Assembly (NCBI RefSeq): GCF_018991925.1
Contig: NW_024726235.1
Coordinates: forward strand, 8,102,726 to 8,166,725
From: Homarus americanus
Lineage: Eukaryota; Arthropoda; Malacostraca; Decapoda; Nephropidae
Length of the DNA stretch: 64,000 nt
Reading direction: 5' to 3'
The position numbers and the translations under genes were made by a program. The notes beneath the pieces were generated by a model. It saw only the letters and a list, made by a program, of their open reading frames with translations. It had not been told where the DNA came from and made no database searches. Positions 33,922 to 44,240 of this stretch are shown in pieces; within the stretch, counting starts at the first letter, position 1; each line of letters starts with the position of its first letter.

Positions 33922-33973
<52 letters not shown>
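33922..33973. repeat. (CT)n microsatellite
   Basis: About 26 CT units. It faces a (GA)n run at 34474-34528 with a purine-rich tract between. Confidence 0.97.
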
Positions 33974-33976
<3 letters not shown>

Positions 33977-34049
33977 CGTAGCAGCCATGAAGGAGTAAAG
34001 AACAAAGGGGGAGGAGAAGGAAAATGAGAGAGTTAGAGTAAAATGAGGA

Positions 34050-34477
34050 GAAAATAATGGTGTGAATAAAAGAGTGAGAGGAGGGGAGGGAGAGAGGAGG
34101 GGGGAGGGAGAGAGGAGGGGAGGGAGAGAGGAGGAGAGGGAGGGAGAGGAGGTGGGAGGGGTGAGAGGAGAAGGAGAGAGGAGGGGAGGAGAGGAGGGGA
34201 GGAGAGAGGAGGAGAGGAGAGAGGAGGAGAGGGAGAGAGGAGGAGAGGGAAGAGAGAGGAGGAGGGAGTGAGAGGAGGGAAGGGGAGAGGGGAGAGAGGA
34301 GGGGAGGGTGAGAGGGAGAGAGGAGGGGAGGGTAAGAGAGGAGGGAGGGAAGAGTACAGAGATAGATAGAGAGTTTGAGGAGAGGGGAGTGAATAGTAGA
34401 AGGAGGGGGGGATAAGAGGGAGGAGGAGGAGGGGGAAGAGAGGGAGAGAGAGAGACTGAGAGTGAGAGGTGGATGAA

Positions 34478-34528
<51 letters not shown>
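34050..34528. repeat. Purine-only (GA/GGA) tract
   Basis: GAGAGGAGGGGAGG-type sequence with almost no pyrimidine for about 400 bp, ending in (GA)n. Open frames here are low complexity (Ser/Leu/Pro or Glu/Arg). Confidence 0.93.
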
Positions 34529-34599
34529 CTTAGCTGCCATTGTGTCTCAGTCCTCAACACTGCCCAGGCTGATCACATCTTCATTGAGGACATCCACCT

Positions 34600-35035
34600 C
34601 CCTCCCTCTCCCCCCCAGCTGCCACCTCTCCCTCCCCCTCCCTCTCCACACACACACCCCCATACAGCCAAATCCATCCCCAGCCATACCCCATAGTCAC
34701 CCACAACAGCCACCCATTCATACTCCTTATCCCACACCCCATACACCCACACCCCGAGCCCTTAAGTCCTACAATCCACCCACACCTACCCACCACACTC
34801 CCATCGCTATGAAGCCACACCATCCACACACCTTTTCCCCCCACACCCACCCACACCATCTACACCCTGCCCCCACTACACCCACCCCACCATCTACACC
34901 CACCCCCACCACACCCACCACCATCTAAGCAACTCCCTGCCCCACTACACCCACCTCACCATCTACACCCTGCTCCCCACTACACCCACCCCACCATCTA
35001 CAATTTCGCCCCCACTACACCCACCCACACCCACC
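34600..35035. repeat. C-rich minisatellite
   Basis: CCACCATCTACACCC and CCCCACTACACCCACC units, irregular, clearest at 34845-35035. Confidence 0.85.
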
Positions 35036-35480
35036 AGCCCAACAACAACCATCTGACAGCTACAAGAACCGTAACAATCGGCACTCCATTGTTCCACCAT
35101 CTGTACCACCTGAACAATGTAATCTCACCTGTCCATACATCGTTCAGGTTGTTCACTTTCTTATTGTAAACTACCGCACGTGTTGTTGTTGTAGATGTTG
35201 TTCTTGTTTATTGTTGTAGATGTTGCAGTTTATTGTTGTGTTGTAGTTTTTGTTGCTATTTATTGTTGTAGTTGTTCCTTTTGTTGTTGCTTGTGTTGTA
35301 ATTTTTGTAGTTGTAGAGTTTGTTTGTAATAACACTTTAAAGGGGTCAGGAGGACCATAAAGTGGACGGGCGGCAGTACAGACGCAACACACTGAATAGT
35401 AAGCCTACACGCATTTTGGTTGGCACTGTACTCGATCGCTATCACTTCCTCAACTGCAAAATCAGGTACCCATTCATATT
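35036..35480. other. TTG-rich and unique sequence
   Basis: TTGTTGTTG/TAGATG repeats at 35180-35330, otherwise nothing recognised. Confidence 0.5.
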
Positions 35481-35516
35481 AATAGTAGTAGTAGTAACTG
35501 TAATAATAGCAGTAGC

Positions 35517-35580
<64 letters not shown>

Positions 35581-35640
35581 GTAGTAGTAGTAATTGTAAC
35601 AATAGTAGTAGTAGTAATAGTAGTAATTTTAATAATATTT
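35481..35640. repeat. (TAA)n / (TAG)n microsatellite
   Basis: Long AAT run with AGT-type interruptions at each side. Confidence 0.95.
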
Positions 35641-35835
35641 TTTGGGGGGGCCTCCAGCCTCCCCCAATAGCCACACCTTCGTAATAATAATAGTAGTAAC
35701 TGTAATAATAATAGTAGTAGTAGTAACTGTAATAATAGCTACTTTTGTATTAGGATATTTAATTTTAAGGTAATAAAATGGCGGCGAAGGTATGGCTATT
35801 GGGGGATGATAGAGACCACGTTTATAACTAATAAT

Positions 35836-37028
35836 CAGTGGCGGCTCGTGCATAGGGCTGCAGAGCTGCAGTCCCCCCAGACACTCACTGCCAGGCGTAT
35901 GATTCCTTTAGAGAGACAGCTGAATAATACACTACCAACAAATATATCATTTTATATGTTATTTAATTATTTTCAATACGTTGCTAAGTGAATTTTCATT
36001 AAAATCAGACCAAAATTTAAGTTACTTTCATAGTTGCTGTCAATGCTGTACGATTCATGTCTGTTATTAATTGGCGCCGCCGCCGCCTGCACTTGAAGCA
36101 GCTCAGTCTCGTACAACGTGTGGACGGTGTGGTTAAATCGTGCTTTCTTTAATTACCCTTTGACGATGGAAAATCGAGTGAAGTATTTGCAAAACATCAA
36201 CTTTTCCCAGCTGACATTAAATGAAAAGACTGAAATCAAAGCAAGAGGAAGACCTACACCAGTTTTATCCATTCAACAGAACAGTACAAGCAGGAACAAA
36301 GAATATACACGCCAGTTTAACATGAGTGTTTATCAGAAATGTGAATGGCTCTGTGGTTGTGACGAGGCAAATACTTTATTCTGCTTTCCATGCTTATTGT
36401 TTGGTGGGGACTCGGCATGGACGAAAAGTGGTGTGACTGACTTGAGGCATTTGCCACAGAAAATAGTAATGAACTTGAACAAGCAGTTGCAGCATATCCC
36501 ATGCTTGAAAAAGACAAATTGAGAACTGAACTTACTGTACTGTACACAAGAGAAGATTTGTGTAAATCAGAAAGTCTCATAGACTTGTTGGAGATGATGA
36601 ATGACAATAATCTACAGTCAACATTTTCAGACACTGTCAAGTTGCTGAAAATTTTAATAACAACTCCAATGACAACGGCAGAAGCAGAAAGGTGCTTTTC
36701 AACTTTGAAGAGAATTAAAACTTTTTTGCGCAGTACCATGGTGAATGACAGACTGTCTGCTTTAGCAGTGATATCCATTGAAAATAAAATGATAACAGAA
36801 ATAAAGGATTTTAATGAAATAGTAATAAACAATTTTGCTACATCGAAGAGCAGACACGCCGACTTAATTTTCAATTAATACTGGTCCATCACCACCAACA
36901 CTACTACCATGCCCTGGGAATTCGTGGACATCAACTACAACTCATACCTGAGGTAGGTCAAATTTGTGTATCCTACTGTTGTGTGAGGCTTGCAGTCCCT
37001 CCATTTTATTTTTCACGAGCCGCCACTG
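35836..37028 (+). mobile_element. hAT transposon, internally deleted, with intact ends
   Basis: The termini CAGTGGCGGCTCGTG (35836-35850) and its exact reverse complement (37014-37028) form 15-bp TIRs. The flanks carry a perfect 8-bp duplication, CTAATAAT (35828-35835 and 37029-37036), diagnostic of the hAT superfamily. The element is 1193 bp against about 3 kb or more for autonomous relatives, because the central transposase coding region is missing. It sits inside another TIR element, so it is the younger insertion. Confidence 0.92.
36166..36878 (+). pseudogene. hAT transposase remnant: TTF-type zinc finger joined to dimerisation domain
   Basis: The N-terminal piece starts MENRVKYLQN (36166) and contains the ZMYM1/TTF-type zinc-finger signature: CEWLCGCDEANTLFCFPC, LFGGDSAWTKSG, then VTDLRHL. 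A second frame (36459-36878) carries the C-terminal hAT dimerisation domain: LLKILITTPMTTAEAERCFS, TLKRIKTFLRSTM and DRLSALAVISIE. In complete proteins about 400 residues with the DDE catalytic core lie between them. Here the two parts meet near 36455-36470 in different frames. An internal deletion has removed the catalytic core, so the product could bind DNA or dimerise at most. The name follows conserved family motifs. Confidence 0.9.
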
Positions 37029-37295
37029 CTAATAATAATAGTAATAATAATAATAATAATAGTAGTAGTAGTAATTGTAATAATAGTAGTAGTAGTAACT
37101 GTAATAATAATATTAACTGTAATAATAATAGTAGTAGTAGCAGATATGGACTATGAGGCTACAAGTCACTGAATGCCGCATAGATCTGCGACTCAACTAA
37201 CTCAACACAGTTAGGATAGCTACTTATGTATTAGGATATTTAATATTAAGGTAATAAATGGTGGCGAAGGAATGGCTATTGGGGGAGGCTGGAGG

Positions 37296-37770
37296 CAATT
37301 ATAGTAGTAACTGTAATAATAGTAGTAGTAGCAGTAGTAATTGTAATAATAATCGTAGTAGTATAGTAGCAATAATTTTTGTTCTTGCTGTCACCCTCAT
37401 TACTACCACATACACCTCCGGCCAAGGAATAACACACAGACAGACACTAAAGGAAGGCGGGTAACATATACTAAACAAGGAAGACATAAACAAGGCGAGC
37501 TATGATCTTTTACATGAATTACCCGGACTAATGAAGGCGTGTAACAAGAACCATGTGTGTGAGGGAGGAGAGTGACCGTGTGTTGTGCTCACTAAACCCT
37601 CCACACCCGGGGAAGGACGCGTGACATAATAATAATAATAATAATAATACTAATAACAATAATAATAATAATAATAATAACAATAATAATAATAATACAC
37701 ATACTAATATCAATAATAATAATACACATACTAATATCAATAATAATAATTAAAAAAAATATCATTATTT
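37296..37770. repeat. TAA/TAG-rich and TAA microsatellite sequence
   Basis: Interrupted GTA/ATA trinucleotides at 37300-37375 and (TAA)n at 37627-37755, with about 250 bp of unremarkable sequence between. Confidence 0.8.
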
Positions 37771-37879
37771 CCCGGATCTTGGTAGATAATCCTAGTAAGA
37801 AATTAAACTATACAAAAGAACGATTAATTTTTAACCTGAATAATGTAAAGCGAACACCCAGCGTGGGGGGGGGGGGTGG

Positions 37880-37905
37880 TGACGTCACAACCGGGGATGA
37901 CGTCA
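37880..37905. promoter_or_regulatory. Two perfect CRE octamers 18 bp apart
   Basis: TGACGTCA at 37880-37887 and again at 37898-37905, just after a G-run. No gene start is recognised nearby, so regulation is speculative. Confidence 0.3.
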
Positions 37906-38013
37906 CAGCCAGACTCATAGCCAGCAGTACTAATGAGCTTCACCACAACAACAAGAGCTGCCTCCAAAGTGAAACTGACACCTCAATCACTGCTCCTACA
38001 CTCCCATTAAAAT

Positions 38014-38014
<1 letters not shown>

Positions 38015-38041
<27 letters not shown>
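38015..38041. repeat. (CA)n microsatellite
   Basis: About 13 CA units. Confidence 0.95.
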
Positions 38042-38044
<3 letters not shown>

Positions 38045-38084
38045 TGAACTCTCAGCTCATTTCACCTTAATATTAACCACCCTA

Positions 38085-38310
38085 AAGCTAACTTAAACTA
38101 ACCCAAAGAAAACCTATGCTCACCTACCCTGACCAAATCTATTTTAACCTCGCCTGACACTAACCAAATTTAACCTAACCTGACCAAACGTGCTCTAACC
38201 TATCCTAACCTAAAATCAACCTAACTTAAAACTAACCTAACCCCCAATGTGTTTGATCATCAGGTGAAATAAACTGAGGGTGTCTAATTTTCAAGGGAAC
38301 GAAAATTCTA
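38085..38310 (+). repeat. CCTAA-rich tract with conserved 3' motif (site 1)
   Basis: Degenerate telomere-type CTAACC words (38090-38245) followed by TGATCATCAGGTGAAATAAA and GGGTGTCTAATTTTCAAGG. The same motif recurs beside CCTAA tracts at about 44.2, 47.55 and 54.05 kb. See findings. Confidence 0.6.
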
Positions 38311-38448
38311 GTTGAATTTGCTATATCTGAAAAACATTTTACAAAAAACTTTTACAATCTCTAACATAATTTTTTGGCAACGTTGGAAATTTACGTTTAC
38401 AGCAACATGCACCAGTGGAGTATGTTTACATATTGGTGTGTGTCTCAA

Positions 38449-38556
38449 AACAATAACAATAATAACAATACTAATAACAACAATAACAATAATAATAATA
38501 ATAATAACAACAACAATAACAATAATAACAATAATAACAATAATAATAATAATAAC

Positions 38557-38592
<36 letters not shown>
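38449..38592. repeat. (AAT)n/(AAC)n microsatellite
   Basis: Mixed AAT and AAC trinucleotides. Confidence 0.95.
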
Positions 38593-39005
38593 TAAACAAG
38601 AACAACCCATAACAATATACGCATCATTACACATCACAACTAACAACTCAACAACCATTACTATAAATATAACCACAATTACATAAACATTTCTCTCCAT
38701 TAACATTCTTCCATGGTGTAATTATAAGACCCATCCCTGTGTGTGTGTGTGTGTGTGTGTCCTGCCAGCGACTGTATCAACGTAGGCAGCCATCATCACA
38801 ACATCCTGCCTGATAATACAACACATTACCGTAATAAACCGGACTGATGGTAGATGGTGGTAGTAGTGGTGATAATAGTCGTGGTAGTGGTGGTAGGTGG
38901 TGGTGGGCGCCTCTCTACCCCCCCTCAATCATATCCCGGATCCCTCAAAGGATTCTATGTTATTTCTTCTTATTTTCATATCACCATCGTGTCTCGTTAC
39001 TCGTG
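38593..39005. other. Unique stretch with short repeats
   Basis: (GT)n at 38739-38760 and GGT-rich sequence at 38845-38910. No gene seen. Confidence 0.5.
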
Positions 39006-39017
39006 GGGAGGTAAGTG

Positions 39018-39084
39018 CTGTCTGTCTGTCTGTCTGTCTGTCTGTCTGGATGTATGTATGTATGTATGTATGTATGTATGTATG

Positions 39085-39112
<28 letters not shown>
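39018..39112. repeat. (CTGT)n then (ATGT)n tetranucleotide repeat
   Basis: About eight CTGT units, then about sixteen TATG units. Confidence 0.97.
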
Positions 39113-39115
<3 letters not shown>

Positions 39116-39413
39116 CCTGTATATCGGGGACATAATATTAATTTACACACCTCAGGTTATTTCAGCTTAACTATTCTAATGCTACCTGAGGAGGTTGAGA
39201 GTATGTTGAACACACACACACACGTCCAGAACTAATGCTCGTCAGGTTCACACGTGATAACACAACCACTACCTCACTCCTTCACGTCTCGCACTTTACT
39301 ACGTCCCCCGTCTGCTCTACCTGTGATAACAAGAGGGCGTCTCATTGGAGGAATTTTTATAAGATGTTAAATGGTTAAATGTGTTTCTATCCTGTTCCCA
39401 CCCTGAACCGCTA

Positions 39414-39414
<1 letters not shown>

Positions 39415-39452
<38 letters not shown>

Positions 39453-39525
39453 CGACAGTAAAAGTAATTAGAAAAAGTACAACAGATAATTTCATCAAGA
39501 TTGGAAACATAGTAGGAGAGAGGAG

Positions 39526-39565
<40 letters not shown>
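39415..39565. repeat. (GT)n and (GA)n microsatellites
   Basis: GT at 39417-39451 and GA at 39531-39565, with about 80 bp between. Confidence 0.95.
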
Positions 39566-39568
<3 letters not shown>

Positions 39569-39789
39569 ACTCATTACACCCACACATTAAAAACTCTACC
39601 CCTGACCCACCCACCCACACACCCACAGTACAGAGTATTTCCTGGCAACATAATCCCGCCCAGGGCAACTTTTTCTCCGTGAGGTGAAGCTTTTTGTGGA
39701 GGGGACAAATGGTGAACAAGGAAGGCTAAACTATATTGTGTCTGGCACAGTGGGAGGAGCTGGAGGTGTTGGGTATCTGCTACTGTTGA

Positions 39790-40070
39790 GTTCTTCTTCC
39801 TCCTTCCTTTTTTCCTTCTTCCTTCCTCCTTCTTCCTCCTCCTCCACCTCTTCCTCCTCCTCCTCCTCCTTTCCTTTCTTTCCTCCCTCCTCCACCTTCT
39901 TCTTCCTCCTTCCTCCTCCTTCCTTCTTTTTCCTCCTCATCTCCTCCGCCTTCTTCTTCTTTCTTCTTATCACAGTCCTTTCTTCATCCTCTTTCTTCCT
40001 TCTGCTTCTTCACCTCCTCTCCTTAATTTTATTTTTTCATTATTCTTCCACACACACACACACACACACA
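39790..40070. repeat. Pyrimidine (CTT/CCT) tract ending in (CA)n
   Basis: CTTCCTCCTTC-type sequence for about 240 bp, with CA repeats at 40049-40071. Confidence 0.93.
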
Positions 40071-40071
40071 A

Positions 40072-40580
40072 TAATACGACCTTAAAAATGTCAGACAGCG
40101 CCTACAACTGAACGACTTGTTATCTATATAATTATAACCCCTTAAAGCATCTTATGTTACAAGTCCTTCAAGTCCTTCATGTTCTAAAAAGTCCAAGAGT
40201 ATAAATAAGACTAATAAGTTGCTTTAAAGTCCAACACACAGACATTCCTCACAAGTCCATAGGGCAATACGCAAATCATAAAACTTTTTCCCAGGATGAA
40301 CAACGACCAATAAACGCGCACACACACACTAAAGAGGTATTATTACATCAACAACGTCCATCACCATCATCATCCTGGGTTTAAAGGAGCAGACGAAGAT
40401 AAATACAGGGTGGTATTATTACTTGATCTGCCCTGATAAATCGCTTTCATCCTGGGAATAAAACTTGTAATTGATTCATTTTATTTCCAACTTATAATAA
40501 AATAGATAAGGTAATTGTAATGGCACAGGTACAGGTACTAATGCATGGACAGGTAGAAATACAAGGAGATAAGGGAGATA
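40072..40580. other. AT-rich unique stretch
   Basis: No gene, RNA or element terminus recognised. Confidence 0.4.
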
Positions 40581-40584
40581 ACTG

Positions 40585-40646
40585 GGGGGGAGGCGGGGGC
40601 AGGAGAGGGGGGGGAGAGGGGGAGGGGGGGGAGAGGGGGACAGGGG

Positions 40647-40686
<40 letters not shown>
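40585..40686. repeat. G-rich then (GA)n tract
   Basis: GGGGGGAGGCGGGGG-type sequence followed by (GA)n at 40649-40686. Confidence 0.92.
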
Positions 40687-40688
<2 letters not shown>

Positions 40689-40769
40689 TCTGGGTGGGTC
40701 ATCAGTCAATAGCATGGCGTCATGAGACCAGCGGATCTCTTAATCACTAACATTACCCTCTCTCCCACC

Positions 40770-40875
40770 CCCTTGCTTCCCCTCTCCCACCCCTCCCCTC
40801 CCCACAGCCTCTCCCACCCCTCCCCTCCCCACAGCCTCTCCCACCCCTCCCCTCCCCACAGCCTCTCCCACGCTT
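40770..40875. repeat. 27-bp minisatellite
   Basis: Direct copies of CACAGCCTCTCCCACCCCTC plus CCCTCCC. A matching word CCACAGCCTCTCCCACGC occurs both just before (about 40858) and just after (about 41674) the LINE fragment, so the LINE probably inserted in this array. Confidence 0.8.
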
Positions 40876-40911
40876 TTGGACCTGCATATATCCACGACAG
40901 GTTACTCCCAT

Positions 40912-41500
40912 CATGTCCACACCAGGAAACAGGAAGGAAAAGGCAAGAAGAGAGCTGAGAACACTATACCGCTTTAACGCGCTTCCTGAGAAAATATAAC
41001 TCCGCCTGGTGACATCATTTATCATACCGATATTAACTTACCCAGCAGTACCTCTTCATACTGTGAGCACCACTCAAATATTAAAATTACAGGTGGTCCA
41101 AAATGATGCCCTAAGATTCGTCACAGGTGAAAGATACCCCTTCACCAGAACCACAGCCGAGATACATAGAGCCCTGAGAATAAAACCCATCAACCAGCAG
41201 CTGCACACCCTGGCCAGCAGAATCTGGCAAAAGATAGAACGATCAGAGCAAGAACTCCTTCAAAGACTCCCACCAGATAACGACAACAACCATACATGGT
41301 TCCCAAAAAGTTACCAAATCTCAAAAGGTCCATTACCACCCCAGATCTAAACGGCCAGGCAATAGACAACCTCCCTAGACCAGCATCCGCCAGTAGGGTC
41401 GGCGGAATAATGAAATAAGGCCCTTAAAACACCCATATATGGGACAGGGTAGGCTGTCTAGTGCCTGTACCGACAGACAATAACTAACCCATGACACAAC
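40912..41500 (+). mobile_element. Jockey-like LINE fragment: RT C-terminus and 3' UTR
   Basis: The translation reads LRTLYRFNALPEKI, one stop, then LRLVTSFIIPILTYPAVPLH, LKLQVVQNDALRFVTGERYP, TTAEIHRALRIKP and LHTLASRIWQKIE, ending at 41350. This is the thumb/C-terminal part of a Jockey-clade reverse transcriptase. The following 3' UTR (CCCATATATGGGACAGGGTA, about 41430) is matched on the opposite strand near 46.13 kb. The catalytic palm is absent, so it is a dead 5'-truncated copy. Confidence 0.8.
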
Positions 41501-42285
41501 CCTAACACACTATTTGCTTAGCTTGGCGGTCAGCACGCCCTCTCTTACCTCCTAAACTTCTTCAACTTCCGAACTATAACTTTCTTCTCCCACCTCTATC
41601 TTCTTTCACCCCTCCTTTCTCTACAAAAAGCGCTTTTTACCTCCCTTCTCCCACCCCTCACCCTCTCTCCCCACAGCCTCTCCCACGCCACTTATCTCCC
41701 CTCTCCCATCCTCCCTCACTTCTCTCCCACGCCTATCGCCCAGACTTGACAATTAACACTTTAGCTTGACAAAAATGACACCGAATCCATATGAAAGTGG
41801 CACCGAGACGTCCCTTAAACAGGTGTCACACTATTCCCCTGACACCACTACTCTCTCCCCTCCCCTACACACCATTACCCTCCCCTACACACCACTACTC
41901 TCTCCCCTCCCCTACACACCACTACCCTCCCCTCACCTACCAAACCTGTTACCCAACTAGTTTTCATCTCACGACCTTCCCTCATCTTAAGATTCTCCCC
42001 CCCACCCCCCTTAGACTCCCCTCACCCCTCCCCTTACCTAAGAGTGGCATCAGCTCCACCTCCATCGATAGCACGGAGATAAAGTGTGCTCTGCTGCGTC
42101 AGGAGGAGGAAAGAGGGGAGAGGAGAGGGGAGATAAGAGGAGGGGAGGGGAAGGGAAGGGAGGGGACGGGAAGGGAGGGGAAAGTCACTGCACGCTCCAT
42201 CTCTCCCTCCCCAACCCACCCCACCTCATCCCCTCCCTCTGTGGCTGTTTACTCCCCACCAGCCCCCATGCCCTTCCGTCCTGCT
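41501..42285. other. Pyrimidine-rich low-complexity stretch
   Basis: CTCCCCTCCCCTACACACCA repeats (41850-41935) and a GGGAGGGGA tract (42110-42180). No gene seen. Confidence 0.7.
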
Positions 42286-42287
42286 AA

Positions 42288-42720
42288 GCTAACCTAACCT
42301 AACCTAATCTAACTTCACCTAACCCAATTCTGATCTAATCTAACCTAACGCTAACCCAACCTAACCTAATCTAACGCTAAATTGACCTAACCCAATTTTT
42401 ATTTAATCTAACCTAACGCTAACCCAACCTAATCTAACGCTAACTTGACCTAACCCAATTTTTATCTAATCTAACCTAACGCTAACCCAACCTAACCTAA
42501 CCTAACCTAATCTAACGCTAAATTGACCGAACCCAATTTTTATCTAATCTAACCTAACGTTAACTCAACCTAATCTAAAGTTACCCTAACCTAATCAAAC
42601 GCTAACCCAACCTAACACTAACCTAAACTAAGACCAACACTAACCTAACGCTAACTTAACCTAACCAACTGTTAACGCTAGGGTGGTTAATCTTCAAGTG
42701 ATCCCTCGTAATTATCACCC
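42288..42720 (+). repeat. Long degenerate CCTAA (TTAGG) tract, site 2
   Basis: CTAACCTAACC words interleaved with CTAACGCTAACC and CCCAATTTTTATCTAATCTA for about 380 bp, then AGGGTGGTTAATCTTCAAGTG, a relative of the 3' motif at 38.28 and 54.07 kb. The longer AATTTTTATCTAATC spacing repeats about every 110 bp. Confidence 0.85.
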
Positions 42721-42785
42721 CAGGAAGCAACAGGAATACACACACAATGTTGATATTTTACCACAACCTCACCAAGCCTAGCCTA

Positions 42786-42825
42786 GTCCAACCTAACCTA
42801 ACCTAACCTAACCTAACCTAACCGC
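42786..42825. repeat. Short perfect (CCTAA)n block
   Basis: Seven near-perfect CTAAC pentamers, the arthropod-type telomeric unit at an internal position. Confidence 0.9.
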
Positions 42826-43056
42826 ACCAAGCCATCCATCATATATGCACTTTGTAATAATGTTAATTTTTGTTCGTATTATTTTTTTTTTCGAGAAACA
42901 TTTATTTGTAACTTGTAACTCGCAGCTAAAAATTATTATTATTCGTTTAAATCATACGAGTAAAAAGGCGCCATGTGCTTTGAAGTGAAAATTAATTGAC
43001 TTTAATTTGGTGAACAGTAAGCAGGTAATTTGGACGTGTTTTTCGTGTTTTTCGTG

Positions 43057-43057
<1 letters not shown>

Positions 43058-43107
<50 letters not shown>
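43058..43107. repeat. (GA)n microsatellite
   Basis: About 25 GA units. Confidence 0.97.
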
Positions 43108-43108
<1 letters not shown>

Positions 43109-43309
43109 GTCTCAGGTGTTTTGTCTCTCGTCTCCCCGTCTTGTAGTTCCCTGGTCAATTCTCAGGAGAGTATAAGTGAGTCGTGTTCATCCCCTGTCCC
43201 TCCTACAGGACCTTCTTCTTCAGGAGGATATATATAGTTAAAGAGAGCACTTGTGGTGTTCCCGCGTCCGTCTCCTCAAGTGCTGGGCTTTATGGAAGTT
43301 AACTCATCC

Positions 43310-43670
43310 AGGTAAGGTTAGTTTAGGTTAGGTTAGGTTAGTTTAGGTTAGGTAAGGTTTAACTAGGCTAAGGTAGGTTTGGCTAGGTTAGGTAAGGTTT
43401 GGCTAGGTTAGGTTAGGTTTCGTTAGGTTAGGTTACGTTAGATTTGGCTAGGTAAGGTTTGGCTAGGTAAGGTTAGGTTTCGTTAGGTTAGGTTTCGTTA
43501 GGTTAGGTTACGTTAGGTTTGGCTAGGTAAGGTTTGGCTAGGTTAGGTAAGGTTTGGCTAGGTTAGGTTAGGTAAGGTTTGGCTAGGTTAGGTTAGGTTA
43601 GGTTTGGCTAGGTTAGGTTAGGTTTGGCTAGGTTAGGTTACGTTAGGTTTAGCTAGGTTAATGTTAGGTT
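43310..43670. repeat. Degenerate TTAGG tract, opposite orientation
   Basis: GGTTAGGTTAGG alternating with GGTTTGGCTAGG and TTTCGTTAGG over 360 bp. Its strand is opposite to the tract at 42.3-42.8 kb, so the two face each other about 500 bp apart. Confidence 0.88.
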
Positions 43671-43687
43671 ATAAAATATATCTCCAC

Positions 43688-43799
43688 TAACTCCTTCACT
43701 ACGGGATGCGATTCTTTCTGGGGGTGATAGTCTACTCAACCCCTGCACACGGGGCCAAATCAAATATTAAAACTGGCGTCCCCGTAGTGAAGGGGTTAA
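43688..43799. mobile_element. 112-bp palindromic MITE
   Basis: The left end TAACTCCTTCACTACGGGA and the right end, read inward TTAACCCCTTCACTACGGGG, are inverted copies. A partial second copy lies at 12957-12994. No coding capacity. Confidence 0.65.
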
Positions 43800-43832
43800 T
43801 ATTTAATTAGGGTAACGCCTGACGATTTTATT

Positions 43833-43869
<37 letters not shown>

Positions 43870-43883
43870 ATGCACGCAGCACG

Positions 43884-43930
<47 letters not shown>

Positions 43931-44027
43931 CTCCCCTGTACACAAGGGCGTTAAAGCGACACAAACGAAGCGCCATCTGGGAACACACACACACACACAC
44001 ACACACACAATACGCACGCACGCACGC

Positions 44028-44055
<28 letters not shown>
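43833..44055. repeat. (CA)n clusters
   Basis: Three long CA runs (43833-43867, 43888-43927, 43983-44008 and beyond to 44053) with GCACGCACGC interruptions. Confidence 0.95.
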
Positions 44056-44061
<6 letters not shown>

Positions 44062-44134
44062 GATATTAGGTTTATATCCCGAGTGATCATTTGACGTCAG
44101 TGGAATCAATAGTTACAAAAACTCAGGGTACGTA

Positions 44135-44240
44135 AGAAAGATCCACGGAAGATTAGACACACCAGTTTATTTCACCTAATGATCAATTAACCCTAACGAT
44201 ATACTGTACCTAGATGGGGTTAGGTTAGCAGTTTTAATCA
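44135..44240 (-). repeat. CCTAA-associated motif, site 3
   Basis: On the minus strand: GCTAACCTAACCCCATC, then GGTTAATTGATCATTAGGTG, AAATAAACTGGTGTGTCTAA and TCTTCCGTGG. Same order as site 1. Confidence 0.6.

Larger units (their letters stand above)
35651..37295. mobile_element. TIR element hosting the hAT insertion
   Basis: The left 31 bp (35651-35681, starting CCTCCAGCCTCCCCCAATAG) and the right 31 bp (37265-37295, ending GGGGGAGGCTGGAGG) are inverted copies with 29 of 31 matches by eye. Inside are TAA/TAG-rich repeats and two direct copies of a block containing TATTAGGATATTTAA (about 35752 and 37230). An extra inward terminus-like piece lies at 35785-35806. Removing the hAT insertion leaves roughly 450 bp, MITE-sized. 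Family unknown. Confidence 0.6.

Noticed and set aside
34529..34600. First exon reading ATGGCAGCTAAG with a GT donor on the minus strand
   Set aside because: Only four codons before a (GA)n tract and no downstream exon recognised. A similar ATGGCTGC word next to the facing microsatellite shows how easily this arises.
36317..36874. 185-codon minus-strand frame
   Set aside because: Antisense shadow of the hAT transposase remnant.
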